Shown here piece after piece: positions 7,749-13,902 of a stretch of DNA of 17,112 bases. Numbering within the stretch: position 1 is the stretch's first letter; every line of letters starts with the position of its first letter. The stretch is from an uncultured Oscillospiraceae bacterium (GTDB lineage Bacteria > Bacillota > Clostridia > Oscillospirales > Oscillospiraceae), in contig CAKTBC010000033.1 in the NCBI GenBank assembly GCA_934533005.1, forward strand, positions 1 to 17,112. Reading direction: 5' to 3'. The translations under genes and the position numbers were made by a program. The notes under the pieces were generated by a model. That model searched no databases, had not been told where the DNA came from, and saw nothing but the letters and a program-made list of their open reading frames with translations.

Positions 7749-8277
7749 CACATTGACGGTAAACGATGCGGAATATGCCGTGATCAAGCTCCTTGGGAAA
7801 GGAAAAGGCGGCTATTCCTATCTCGTGACGGACGGAGAGCGGGAATACGTTCTCAAGCAGATCCACCACGAGCCGTGCGAGTACTACACCTTCGGCGACA
7901 AGCTGCAGTCGGAGCTGCGCGACTATGAAACGCTGCGCTCTCTCGGCATCCCTATGCCGCAGCTGCTGGCGGTGGACGAGGCGCGGGAGCGCCTTTTGAA
8001 GGAATACATCCCCGGAGCGACGGTCGCGGAGCGGCGTGCGGCGGGGCAGATGGACGAGCGCTGGACGGAGCAGGTGCGCGCTATGTGCGCCATGCTGTAT
8101 CCGGCAGGGCTGAACATCGACTACTATCCCACCAACTTTGTCCCCTGCGGTGAAACACTCTATTACATCGACTACGAATGCAACGCCTATATGGAAAGAT
8201 GGGATTTCGAACATTGGGGCGCGCAGCACTGGACGCCCCAGCCATCGGAGCCCTCCGCTTCCATTGCTCCTATTTGA
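7741..8277 (+). CDS. Small kinase-fold protein (Bud32/aminoglycoside phosphotransferase-like)
   Basis: 178 residues from the ATG at 7741. A glycine-rich loop, LGKGKGGYSYLV (18-29), is followed by a conserved lysine, K39 in YVLKQI; an acidic helix-C candidate is E58. The hinge reads KEYIPG, the catalytic loop NIDYYPTNF gives D127 and N132, and YIDYEC gives D144 as the DFG-type metal ligand. All core kinase residues are present, so the protein is probably active as a protein or small-molecule kinase, but its substrate is unknown. It is short: only a minimal C-lobe is present, and the last 15 residues (rich in S, P, A) look non-conserved. It overlaps the DUF5131 remnant and is followed by a strong terminator. 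Confidence 0.8.
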   Translation: MHNTLTVNDAEYAVIKLLGKGKGGYSYLVTDGEREYVLKQIHHEPCEYYTFGDKLQSELRDYETLRSLGIPMPQLLAVDEARERLLKEYIPGATVAERRAAGQMDERWTEQVRAMCAMLYPAGLNIDYYPTNFVPCGETLYYIDYECNAYMERWDFEHWGAQHWTPQPSEPSASIAPI

Positions 8278-8284
8278 ATGAAAT

Positions 8285-8316
8285 GCCCGCCGGAAAACGG
8301 CGGGCAAAATTTTTTT
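8285..8316 (+). terminator. Rho-independent terminator after the kinase-like gene
   Basis: GCCCGCCG and CGGCGGGC form an 8-bp GC stem around a GAAAA loop, followed by a short A-run and a T-run. It lies 7 bp after the stop codon and separates this block from the perR promoter. Confidence 0.9.
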
Positions 8317-8326
8317 CAAAACCCTA

Positions 8327-8355
8327 TTGACAATTTGGGAACAGGCTGTTATATT
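8327..8355 (+). promoter_or_regulatory. perR-rubrerythrin promoter
   Basis: TTGACA (8327-8332), a 17-base spacer and TATATT (8350-8355) form a strong sigma-A promoter directly before the palindromic operator. Confidence 0.85.
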
Positions 8356-8357
8356 AG

Positions 8358-8378
8358 CAATAACGATAATCGTTATTG
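8358..8378. promoter_or_regulatory. Fur/PerR-type operator palindrome
   Basis: A perfect 10-1-10 palindrome, arms CAATAACGAT and ATCGTTATTG around a central A, begins two bases after the -10 box. It resembles the Fur/PerR box architecture of A/T-rich 7-1-7 repeats (GATAAT-like core). Binding here would block transcription of perR and the downstream rubrerythrin until peroxide inactivates the repressor. Confidence 0.8.
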
Positions 8379-8409
8379 ATTATGAAGCCCCACAGCGAAG
8401 GAGAACCCC

Positions 8410-8826
8410 ATGGAAAGCACCCGGCGGCAAAGCAAAAAACGCGACGCGATCCGCGAGATACTGCTCGCGTCGTACGATCATCCGAGCGCGGAGGAGATCT
8501 ACCGGCGGCTCAAGCCGGACATCCCGGATCTCTCGCTTGGCACGGTGTACCGCAATCTCGCGCTCTTCCGCGAGGAGGGCAAGGCGATGAGCGTTGCCAC
8601 GGTTGCGGGGCAGGAGCGGTTCGACGGCCGGACGCACCCCCACGCGCACTTCATCTGCGAGAGGTGCGGCCGCGTGGACGATGTGGACGCGGTGCTGCCC
8701 GAAACGCTCGTCACCGGCGAAATGCCCGGCGAGGTCCGTTCCTGGGCTCTGACATTTTACGGCATCTGCCGCTGCTGCGCAGCGGACGATCATAAAAACA
8801 ACAAAGAAAACAAAGAGAAAAATTGA
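8410..8826 (+). CDS. perR: PerR-like peroxide-sensing Fur-family repressor
   Basis: 138 residues with the Fur winged helix (HPSAEEIYRRLKPDIPDLSLGTVYRNL). Regulatory metal residues align with B. subtilis PerR: H24 (H37), D72 in RFDG (D85), H78 and H80 in HPHAH (H91, H93) and D91 (D104, where Fur usually has Glu). The structural zinc site is C83xxC86 with the CRCC motif near the end. This set favours PerR over Fur or Zur; metal-catalysed oxidation of the histidines would be the peroxide signal. The C-terminal tail is rich in K, N and E. AAGGAG lies about seven bases before the ATG. It is 19 bp upstream of reverse rubrerythrin and likely controls itself through the palindrome at 8358-8378. Confidence 0.9.
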   Translation: MESTRRQSKKRDAIREILLASYDHPSAEEIYRRLKPDIPDLSLGTVYRNLALFREEGKAMSVATVAGQERFDGRTHPHAHFICERCGRVDDVDAVLPETLVTGEMPGEVRSWALTFYGICRCCAADDHKNNKENKEKN

Positions 8827-8845
8827 TTTGATGGAGGATCTTATT

Positions 8846-9415
8846 ATGAAAAAGTGGGTTTGCCCGGTTTGCGGTTATGTTCATGAAGGCGAAGAGCCCC
8901 CGGCGGAGTGCCCGGTTTGCCACGTCCCCGGCAGCAAGTTCAAGCTGCAGGCGGAGGAGAAGACCTGGGCGGCGGAGCACGTCGTCGGCGTCGGCAAGGT
9001 GTTCGGTGCGGACGTTCCCACCGAGGTGCAGGAGGAGATCATCTCCGGTCTGCGCGCCAACTTTGAGGGCGAGTGCAGCGAGGTCGGCATGTATCTGGCC
9101 ATGTCCCGCGTTGCGCACCGCGAGGGCTATCCCGAGATCGGCCTCTACTGGGAGAAGGCCGCGCTGGAAGAGGCCGAGCACGCCGCGAAGTTTGCCGAGC
9201 TCCTCGGCGAAGTCGTGACGACGTCCACGAAGAAGAATCTGGAAATGCGCGTTGATGCCGAGAACGGCGCGACCGCCGGCAAGTTCGAGCTCGCAAAGCT
9301 CGCGAAGAAGTACAACCTCGATGCCATCCACGACACCGTGCACGAAATGGCGCGCGACGAAGCCCGCCACGGCAAGGCGTTCGAGGGTCTGCTCAAGCGC
9401 TACTTCGGCAAGTAA
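8846..9415 (+). CDS. Reverse rubrerythrin (rubredoxin domain first)
   Basis: 189 residues. The rubredoxin iron site is N-terminal (C6, C9, C22, C25), the reverse of classical rubrerythrin. A ferritin-like four-helix diiron domain follows, with GECSEVGMY, EEAEHA, an ENG glutamate and DEARHGKAF supplying the Glu/His ligands. Reverse rubrerythrins reduce hydrogen peroxide and oxygen to water with electrons from NADH-linked carriers in anaerobic clostridia, and are known PerR targets there. The start at 8846 has GGAGG about eight bases upstream. It shares a transcript with perR and ends at a strong terminator. Confidence 0.95.
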   Translation: MKKWVCPVCGYVHEGEEPPAECPVCHVPGSKFKLQAEEKTWAAEHVVGVGKVFGADVPTEVQEEIISGLRANFEGECSEVGMYLAMSRVAHREGYPEIGLYWEKAALEEAEHAAKFAELLGEVVTTSTKKNLEMRVDAENGATAGKFELAKLAKKYNLDAIHDTVHEMARDEARHGKAFEGLLKRYFGK

Positions 9416-9430
9416 TCTGCACTGTATACG

Positions 9431-9464
9431 AAAAAGGCTAACGGATTTTTCCGTTAGCCTTTTT
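9431..9464. terminator. Bidirectional terminator between rubrerythrin and lipoprotein genes
   Basis: A perfect 15-bp stem (AAAAAGGCTAACGGA paired with TCCGTTAGCCTTTTT) around a TTTT loop, giving a T-run on both strands. It lies between two convergent genes and can serve both. Confidence 0.93.
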
Positions 9465-9480
9465 GCTGTGTTATGGGGTG

Positions 9481-10383
9481 TTATCGAATGACAAGATGGC
9501 CTTCCACGCGGACAATCTCCGGCTTGGAGTCAATGGTTACATCGCCATACCCATTATCTTCTATGTTGTAACGTTCGGTGTATTCAATGACCGGCCATGC
9601 GTCATTCTGATAAAGCAATGCCGTTACACTTCTGGTTTCAGTATCAGAATACGATGCGCCGGAATATTCGAGAGTATCAAAGTTTATAGTAAGGTTCCCG
9701 CCCGAAAAATGAGTCTGTTCGTAGGTGTATTCAATATCTACTTCGGAAAGGTTCAGGTTCATCCGAGCCTCATAGACGTCCTTCAGTTTCAACTCATGAC
9801 TGACGGAAACGCAGTTAACATTTCCGTGATCGTCCTTATACTCCAACCGATTCCCGTCGACCCATTCGTAGTATTCGAGGTAGTTGTCCAACGTCAGTTC
9901 CACCGTGTGTTCTGCGATGAACCGGTCATAGTCCTCTTCGCGGACGAAAACAGCGCCCTCTTCGCTGAGATGGTACATGCTGAGACGGTACATGTCATCC
10001 TCCTGCGTAATGTTCAGCGTGTAAATTCCAGCTATTGTGATGCCGTTATCTTCTACGGCATACGGCATAGATTCTCCATTTATGTCGCAGGTGCCGTCCT
10101 CGTGAAAAACGATCGTACTGGTTCCGTCGGAACTCACGTCTTTCCACGCAGTGGAAAACAGGAATTCATAGCTTTTGGCGTTGAGCTGTTTCTGCGCATC
10201 CGCGATCATGCTCTCAATCTCTGCGTTTTGATCGAGGCTCTGCAGCGCCTCAATGGCGTTTTCGTAGTCTCCGGCGTCGTACAGGGCTTTCGCGGCTTCA
10301 AATTCCTTTTCGCCGGAGTCGGCGCAGGCGCAGAGCGTCAGCAGCATGCAGAGGGCAAGCAGGAGAACGAGGGCTTTTTTCAT
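9481..10383 (-). CDS. Predicted lipoprotein with TPR-like N-terminus, function unknown
   Basis: 300 residues from the ATG at 10383, chosen for the GGAGG just upstream and the signal peptide that begins there (MKKALVLLLALCMLLTL). The lipobox is LCAC, so C20 would be lipidated and the protein held on the outer face of the membrane. Residues about 25-62 (EFEAAKALYDAGDYENAIEAL) look like a single TPR repeat, and the rest is acidic and rich in Y, N and D with no family I recognise. The gene is visibly more A/T-rich than its neighbours, which may mean recent acquisition. Its leader contains a nested inverted repeat and a terminator-like hairpin directly before the ribosome site, suggesting controlled read-through. 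Confidence 0.85.
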   Translation of the reverse strand: MKKALVLLLALCMLLTLCACADSGEKEFEAAKALYDAGDYENAIEALQSLDQNAEIESMIADAQKQLNAKSYEFLFSTAWKDVSSDGTSTIVFHEDGTCDINGESMPYAVEDNGITIAGIYTLNITQEDDMYRLSMYHLSEEGAVFVREEDYDRFIAEHTVELTLDNYLEYYEWVDGNRLEYKDDHGNVNCVSVSHELKLKDVYEARMNLNLSEVDIEYTYEQTHFSGGNLTINFDTLEYSGASYSDTETRSVTALLYQNDAWPVIEYTERYNIEDNGYGDVTIDSKPEIVRVEGHLVIR

Positions 10384-10396
10384 CTTTCTTTCCTCC

Positions 10397-10430
10397 AAAA
10401 TAAAAAGGTGCGCAGCCGAAGCCGCGCACC
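10397..10430 (-). terminator. Terminator-like hairpin in the lipoprotein leader (possible attenuator)
   Basis: On the minus strand GGTGCGC pairs with GCGCACC (with two further G-C pairs inside) and is followed at once by TTTTTATTTT, then the GGAGG of the lipoprotein gene. There is no room for a promoter between this hairpin and the gene, so transcripts must read through it. It therefore looks like an attenuator rather than an end-of-gene terminator. Confidence 0.65.
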
Positions 10431-10454
10431 GAAAAATGCAGAGCCTCGATTGCC

Positions 10455-10568
10455 GCAACGCAATTCATTCGAGCAAGCCCAAAGGATGCCAAAATGGAGG
10501 GTGCATTTTTACCAAAAGGCAAAATTGCATCCTTTACACTTGCTCCTGTCGATATAGAATTGCGTTGC
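10455..10568. repeat. Nested inverted repeat, 114 bp
   Basis: Three exact arm pairs lie one inside the other: GCAACGCAATTC with GAATTGCGTTGC (12 bp), GAGCAAG with CTTGCTC (7 bp), and AAAGGATGC with GCATCCTTT (9 bp). Internal loops are 4/11 and 3/3 bases, and the 37-base apex contains a further AAAATG/CATTTT hairpin. The element could be a structured RNA in the lipoprotein leader, or a miniature transposable or palindromic repeat unit; the two are not exclusive. Confidence 0.75.
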
Positions 10569-10574
10569 AGGATC

Positions 10575-10603
10575 ATAGTATCACAGGCATCCCGGAAAAA
10601 CAA
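10575..10603 (-). promoter_or_regulatory. Candidate promoter for the lipoprotein gene
   Basis: On the minus strand TTGTTT (10603-10598), 17 bases, then TACTAT (10580-10575). Transcription would begin almost exactly at the edge of the nested inverted repeat. The match is moderate at both boxes. On the plus strand nearby, TTGACA at 10622-10627 has no good -10 partner. Confidence 0.45.
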
Positions 10604-10715
10604 GCGCGTCTGCGGGAAACATTGACAAATATCGTACCAAAAAAGCGCCGGATACCTCCAGACGCTGCCCGACCGCCGCAATATAACAAGGAAAAAAAGG
10701 ACGGGAGGATCACTC

Positions 10716-11036
10716 ATGACAAAGGTACGCATCGAGCCGGGCATCTGCGGCTTTACCGCGATCGCGGAGGCGGAGGCCACAGAGGACTATACGGTACGGC
10801 TGCGCGTGGCGAGCGGCTGCGGCGCTGTGCAGGAGATGATGAAGGCTCTCGGCAGCACGTTCAGCGCTTTTGATGTCTGCCTTACCAAGCCGGGCACCGG
10901 GCCGTTTTACACCTACGCCGCGGAGCATTTCCCCGTTCACGCCTCCTGTCCGGTCATCGCCGGGATCACCAAGTGCGCAGAGGCGGAATGCGATCTTGCC
11001 CTCCGGCAGGACGCCGGGATATTTTTTGAGGAATAA
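10716..11036 (+). CDS. Small cysteine-rich protein, DUF6951-like
   Basis: 106 residues with GGGAGG about seven bases before the ATG. The early IEPGICGFTAIAEAEA segment, the SGCGAVQEMMKAL stretch and the HASCPVIAGITKC motif match my recollection of the DUF6951 family, which is small and uncharacterised. Six cysteines (C11, C35, C55, C78, C87, C92) in about 100 residues, without a signal peptide, suggest a cytosolic metal-binding or redox role, but this is inference. It is divergent from the lipoprotein gene and upstream of ppa, which has its own promoter. I cannot assign a pathway. Confidence 0.75.
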   Translation: MTKVRIEPGICGFTAIAEAEATEDYTVRLRVASGCGAVQEMMKALGSTFSAFDVCLTKPGTGPFYTYAAEHFPVHASCPVIAGITKCAEAECDLALRQDAGIFFEE

Positions 11037-11060
11037 CGGGCGAAGAACTTTTTTGGCGTG

Positions 11061-11089
11061 TTGAAAAACGGACACCTTCGTGATATAAT
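11061..11089 (+). promoter_or_regulatory. ppa promoter
   Basis: TTGAAA (11061-11066), a 17-base spacer and perfect TATAAT (11084-11089), 45 bp before the ppa ATG. It lies in the gap after the DUF6951-like gene, so ppa is independently expressed. Confidence 0.8.
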
Positions 11090-11133
11090 CCAATCCCGCC
11101 GCAGCGCGGCACTACTTTCCCGGAGGTAACGCC

Positions 11134-11670
11134 ATGAACGTCTGGCACGATATTGACCCCGCCCGCATCAACCCGGAGGATTTTCTCGCCGTGATCGAGA
11201 TCCCCAAGGGCAGCAAGAAGAAATACGAACTGGATAAGCAGACCGGCCTGATCATTCTCGACCGTATTCTGTATACATCGACCCACTACCCCGCGAACTA
11301 CGGCTTTATCCCCCGCAGCTACGGCGACGACGGCGACCCGCTCGACGTGCTCGTGCTCTGCTCCGAGGTGCTCGATCCACTCACGCTCGTACGGTGTTAC
11401 CCGATCGGGTACATCTCCATGCTCGACGGCGGCAAGAACGACGAGAAGATCATCGCCATTCCCTTCTCCGACCCGAGCTACAACAAATACCGCGACATTA
11501 TGGATCTGCCCGACCACACGTTCGACGAGATGGCGCACTTTTTCACCGTCTACAAAGCGTTGGAAGGAAAGGAAGCGGTTGCGGGCGACGTGAACGGCCG
11601 CGAAGCCGCCGTGGAGATCATCAAAAGCGCGCTCAAGCACTACGACGAGTGCTTCGGCGGCAAAAAGTAA
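11134..11670 (+). CDS. ppa: Family I inorganic pyrophosphatase
   Basis: 178 residues, normal for bacterial soluble PPase. Active-site elements: EIPKGSKKKYE (about 22-32), YPANYGFIPRSYGDDGDPLDVLVL with the metal-binding aspartates D66, D68 and D71, and the KYRDIMDLP segment of the product-release loop. It hydrolyses pyrophosphate to two phosphates in the cytosol, driving biosynthetic reactions. The start has GGAGG seven bases upstream, and the gene is monocistronic between the promoter at 11061-11089 and the terminator at 11692-11724. Many Clostridia instead use family II or membrane PPases, so the presence of family I is a useful lineage trait. Confidence 0.96.
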   Translation: MNVWHDIDPARINPEDFLAVIEIPKGSKKKYELDKQTGLIILDRILYTSTHYPANYGFIPRSYGDDGDPLDVLVLCSEVLDPLTLVRCYPIGYISMLDGGKNDEKIIAIPFSDPSYNKYRDIMDLPDHTFDEMAHFFTVYKALEGKEAVAGDVNGREAAVEIIKSALKHYDECFGGKK

Positions 11671-11691
11671 TGGCACTATTCCATGAAAAAC

Positions 11692-11724
11692 CCGCGCCCC
11701 GGCAGATTTCCTGCCGGGGCGCGG
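11692..11724. terminator. Bidirectional terminator between ppa and the receiver-XRE gene
   Basis: A 14-bp, very GC-rich stem (CCGCGCCCCGGCAG with CTGCCGGGGCGCGG) around an ATTTC loop. A T-run follows on the minus strand (GGGTTTTTC) and a shorter one (TTTGCTTAT) on the plus strand. The flanking genes are convergent. Confidence 0.88.
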
Positions 11725-11750
11725 TTTGCTTATGGGGGCGGGGCGTGCGG

Positions 11751-12203
11751 TCAAGGTGTGTCCGGGACGCCGGACTGTTTGGTTGTGTCCGCCGGCTCGG
11801 GCACATAAATGGGGTTCCGGAACTCTGCGCCGAGAGCCTCCGCGATGTGGGAGAGCTCGTTGATCGTCGGGTTCGCCGTGCCGTGCTCGATGCGGCGCAG
11901 ATATGCCGCGCCGAGCTCGGAGCATTCGGCAATGACATGGGAATTCACGAACCCGGTCAAAACGAGCACCGGCGGGGCGTTCTCCTGCGCGGCGAGCCGG
12001 CGCAGCACGCCCAGCCCGTCGAGCCGCGGCTGCACGAGATCGAGCAGCACAACGTCCGGCCGCAGCGTCTTGATCTTTGTGAGAGCCTCCAGTCCGTCCG
12101 ATGAAACATCCGCTGCTTCCATGTCTCTCTCCTGCGAAAGCAGTGCGGTTATCATCTGCTGGAACTCCCGGTTCGGGTCGGCGATCAGCACGCGAAGTTT
12201 CAT
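11751..12203 (-). CDS. Receiver domain fused to partial XRE helix-turn-helix (chimeric regulator)
   Basis: 150 residues; GGAGG lies seven bases before the ATG. Residues 1-101 are a response-regulator receiver domain close in pattern to Spo0A: D9 in LIADPNREF, phospho-acceptor D55 in VVLLDLVQPRLDG, and T83 in VLVLTGF. Where the conserved lysine motif (LKPFD) should follow GAAY, the sequence changes to LRRIEHGTANPTINELSHIAEALG, the recognition-helix and later part of a Cro/C1 (XRE) domain. Helix 1 and probably helix 2 of that domain are missing, as is the Spo0A DNA-binding domain. The protein may be phosphorylated but is unlikely to bind DNA normally. It could be a deletion fusion or a decayed gene. 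A terminator separates it from putP. Confidence 0.8.
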   Translation of the reverse strand: MKLRVLIADPNREFQQMITALLSQERDMEAADVSSDGLEALTKIKTLRPDVVLLDLVQPRLDGLGVLRRLAAQENAPPVLVLTGFVNSHVIAECSELGAAYLRRIEHGTANPTINELSHIAEALGAEFRNPIYVPEPADTTKQSGVPDTP

Positions 12204-12263
12204 AACATCGCCTCCGTATCGATTTTTTTCGACACGGCTGGAACCGGAAGGGGAAAGAAAAAG

Positions 12264-12294
12264 CCTCCTGCCGCGATTTCTCTGCGGCAGGAGG
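12264..12294 (-). terminator. putP terminator
   Basis: An 11-bp stem (CCTCCTGCCGC with GCGGCAGGAGG, 9-base loop) followed on the minus strand by CTTTTTCTTT, about 30 bp after the putP stop. Confidence 0.88.
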
Positions 12295-12323
12295 TCCTTT
12301 TATCGTCCGGAAATCCGTCCGGG

Positions 12324-13787
12324 TCAATCCTTATATGCGATGCACTGATCGAAGATCGCCGCGGCGGCGTCTTTGTGCGCCGCGCTCGAACACTTCGAGG
12401 CGATGACCGCGGCGAGGAGTCCGGCGGCGAAGCCGGGGACGATCTCGTACACCCCCGTGCTCTTAAAGAGCACGAGCCACAGCACGTCTACCGCCGCGCC
12501 GGTGACGATGCCCGCCGCCGCGCCGGAGAACGTGAAGCCGCGCCAGAAGAGGCTCAGCACGATGACCGGGCCGAACGATGCGCCGAAGATGCCCCAGGCG
12601 TTCTCGACGAGCGACATGATCGTGCCGCTGCCGGGATCGGAGGCGATGAGCAGCGCGGCGATGGCGATCACGAGCACCACGATACGCCCGACCCAGAGCA
12701 TTTCCTTGTCGGTGCTCTGTCCCTTGCGGATCACGGGCTTATATACGTCGCTCGCAAACGCGCTCGAGGCGGCAAGCAGCTGCGAATCGGCGGTGCTCAT
12801 CGCGCCGGCCAGAATGGCGCTGAGCAGCAGACCGGAAATGAGCCCCAGCCACGGGCCGGTGAAGATCTTCCGGACGATGGCGATGAAGATGGTGGAGCTC
12901 TCCTGCCCGTTGCCGAGGAAGAGGTGCGCCACGACCGATACGAGCACCGCGAACACGAGAATGAAGAACGTCCAGCCGATGCCGACCTTCGCGGCCTTTT
13001 TGAGCTCCTTGTCCGATTTCACGGACATGAACCGGATGATGATGTGCGGCATGCCGGCATAGCCGAGACCCCAGCCAAGACCGGAGAGGATATCCTGCCA
13101 CGAGGTCATCATGTTCCAGTAGCCCGCGGGCAGCGTCCCCGCGGTCGTGCCGCTCTTTTCCATCATGCACAGCGCAACGATCGGCGCGGCGAAGAGCGAG
13201 CCGAGCATCAGCAGTCCCTGGAAAAAGTCCGTCCAGCAAACGGCGTTGAAGCCGCCGAGGAACGTGTACCCTACGATGATGACCGCCGCGGCGTACATCG
13301 CGATCTGCGCCGGGATACCGAGCACCGTTTCAAAAAGCGTGCCGCACGCCTTGATGCTGCTCGCGGAATACACGGTGTACGCCACGAGGAAGATCACCGC
13401 ACTGATGATCTGCAGCGCGCGGGAGCTCGCCTTGAAGCGGTTCGTGAGATACTGCGGGATCGTGATCGAGTCGCCGCATACGATGGAAAACGAGCGCAGC
13501 CGCGGCGCGATAAAGATCCAGCTGAGCGAGTAACCGATGAACAGTCCCACCGGGATCCACGCCTTGCCCATACCGTAAGCATAGATGGATGCCGGCATGC
13601 CCATGAGCACCCACGCGCTCATGTCGCTCGCGCCTGCCGAAAGGCCGGACACCCACGCGCCCATCTCGCGCCCGCCGAGGAAGTAGTCCTTCTCTCCGGC
13701 GTCCTTGCTGCGCACGAAAAACCAGATACCGATACCCAGCATGAACACCAGATACAGGATAAACATCATAAGCTCGGATAAATTCAT
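12324..13787 (-). CDS. putP: Sodium/proline symporter, PutP-type (SSS family)
   Basis: 487 residues with about 13 hydrophobic helices. The segment LSAGASDMSAWVLMGMP places D55 and S57 at the same numbers as the sodium/proline site residues of E. coli PutP, and AGAMSTADSQLLAASS corresponds to the second sodium-site helix (Ser340/Thr341 region). Length and motifs fit PutP better than pantothenate or glucose members of the family, although another amino acid is possible. It would import proline with sodium at the cytoplasmic membrane for nutrition or osmoprotection. AAGGGGGCAG precedes the ATG. It is divergent from a lysR gene across a 115-bp region containing repeated CATTA/TAATG half-sites. 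Confidence 0.93.
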   Translation of the reverse strand: MNLSELMMFILYLVFMLGIGIWFFVRSKDAGEKDYFLGGREMGAWVSGLSAGASDMSAWVLMGMPASIYAYGMGKAWIPVGLFIGYSLSWIFIAPRLRSFSIVCGDSITIPQYLTNRFKASSRALQIISAVIFLVAYTVYSASSIKACGTLFETVLGIPAQIAMYAAAVIIVGYTFLGGFNAVCWTDFFQGLLMLGSLFAAPIVALCMMEKSGTTAGTLPAGYWNMMTSWQDILSGLGWGLGYAGMPHIIIRFMSVKSDKELKKAAKVGIGWTFFILVFAVLVSVVAHLFLGNGQESSTIFIAIVRKIFTGPWLGLISGLLLSAILAGAMSTADSQLLAASSAFASDVYKPVIRKGQSTDKEMLWVGRIVVLVIAIAALLIASDPGSGTIMSLVENAWGIFGASFGPVIVLSLFWRGFTFSGAAAGIVTGAAVDVLWLVLFKSTGVYEIVPGFAAGLLAAVIASKCSSAAHKDAAAAIFDQCIAYKD

Positions 13788-13812
13788 GTTTCTGCCCCCT
13801 TGACAATCGACA

Positions 13813-13839
13813 CATTACATTTTATAATGCGATACATTA
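13813..13839. promoter_or_regulatory. Candidate LysR binding region
   Basis: CATTA (13813-13817), TAATG (13825-13829) and CATTA (13835-13839) alternate in orientation, making two overlapping dyads in the lysR-putP gap. This is the layout expected of LysR-type sites, and it lies between putP and the -10 region of both divergent promoters. Confidence 0.5.
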
Positions 13840-13861
13840 CCGATAAAAATGTTATGGGCGT

Positions 13862-13890
13862 ACTATACACCTTAACGCACTAAATTGCAA
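13862..13890 (-). promoter_or_regulatory. Candidate putP promoter
   Basis: On the minus strand TTGCAA (13890-13885), 17 bases, TATAGT (13867-13862). The start would be just upstream of the CATTA repeats, placing them in the leader. A plus-strand promoter for lysR probably overlaps (TACTAT at 13861-13866) but its -35 is weak. Confidence 0.5.
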
Positions 13891-13902
13891 GAGGTAATTT
13901 TC

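Noticed and set aside
12375..13781. 468-codon plus-strand frame opposite putP
   Set aside because: The translated product is dominated by R, H, E, D and A repeats typical of the complement of a membrane protein gene.
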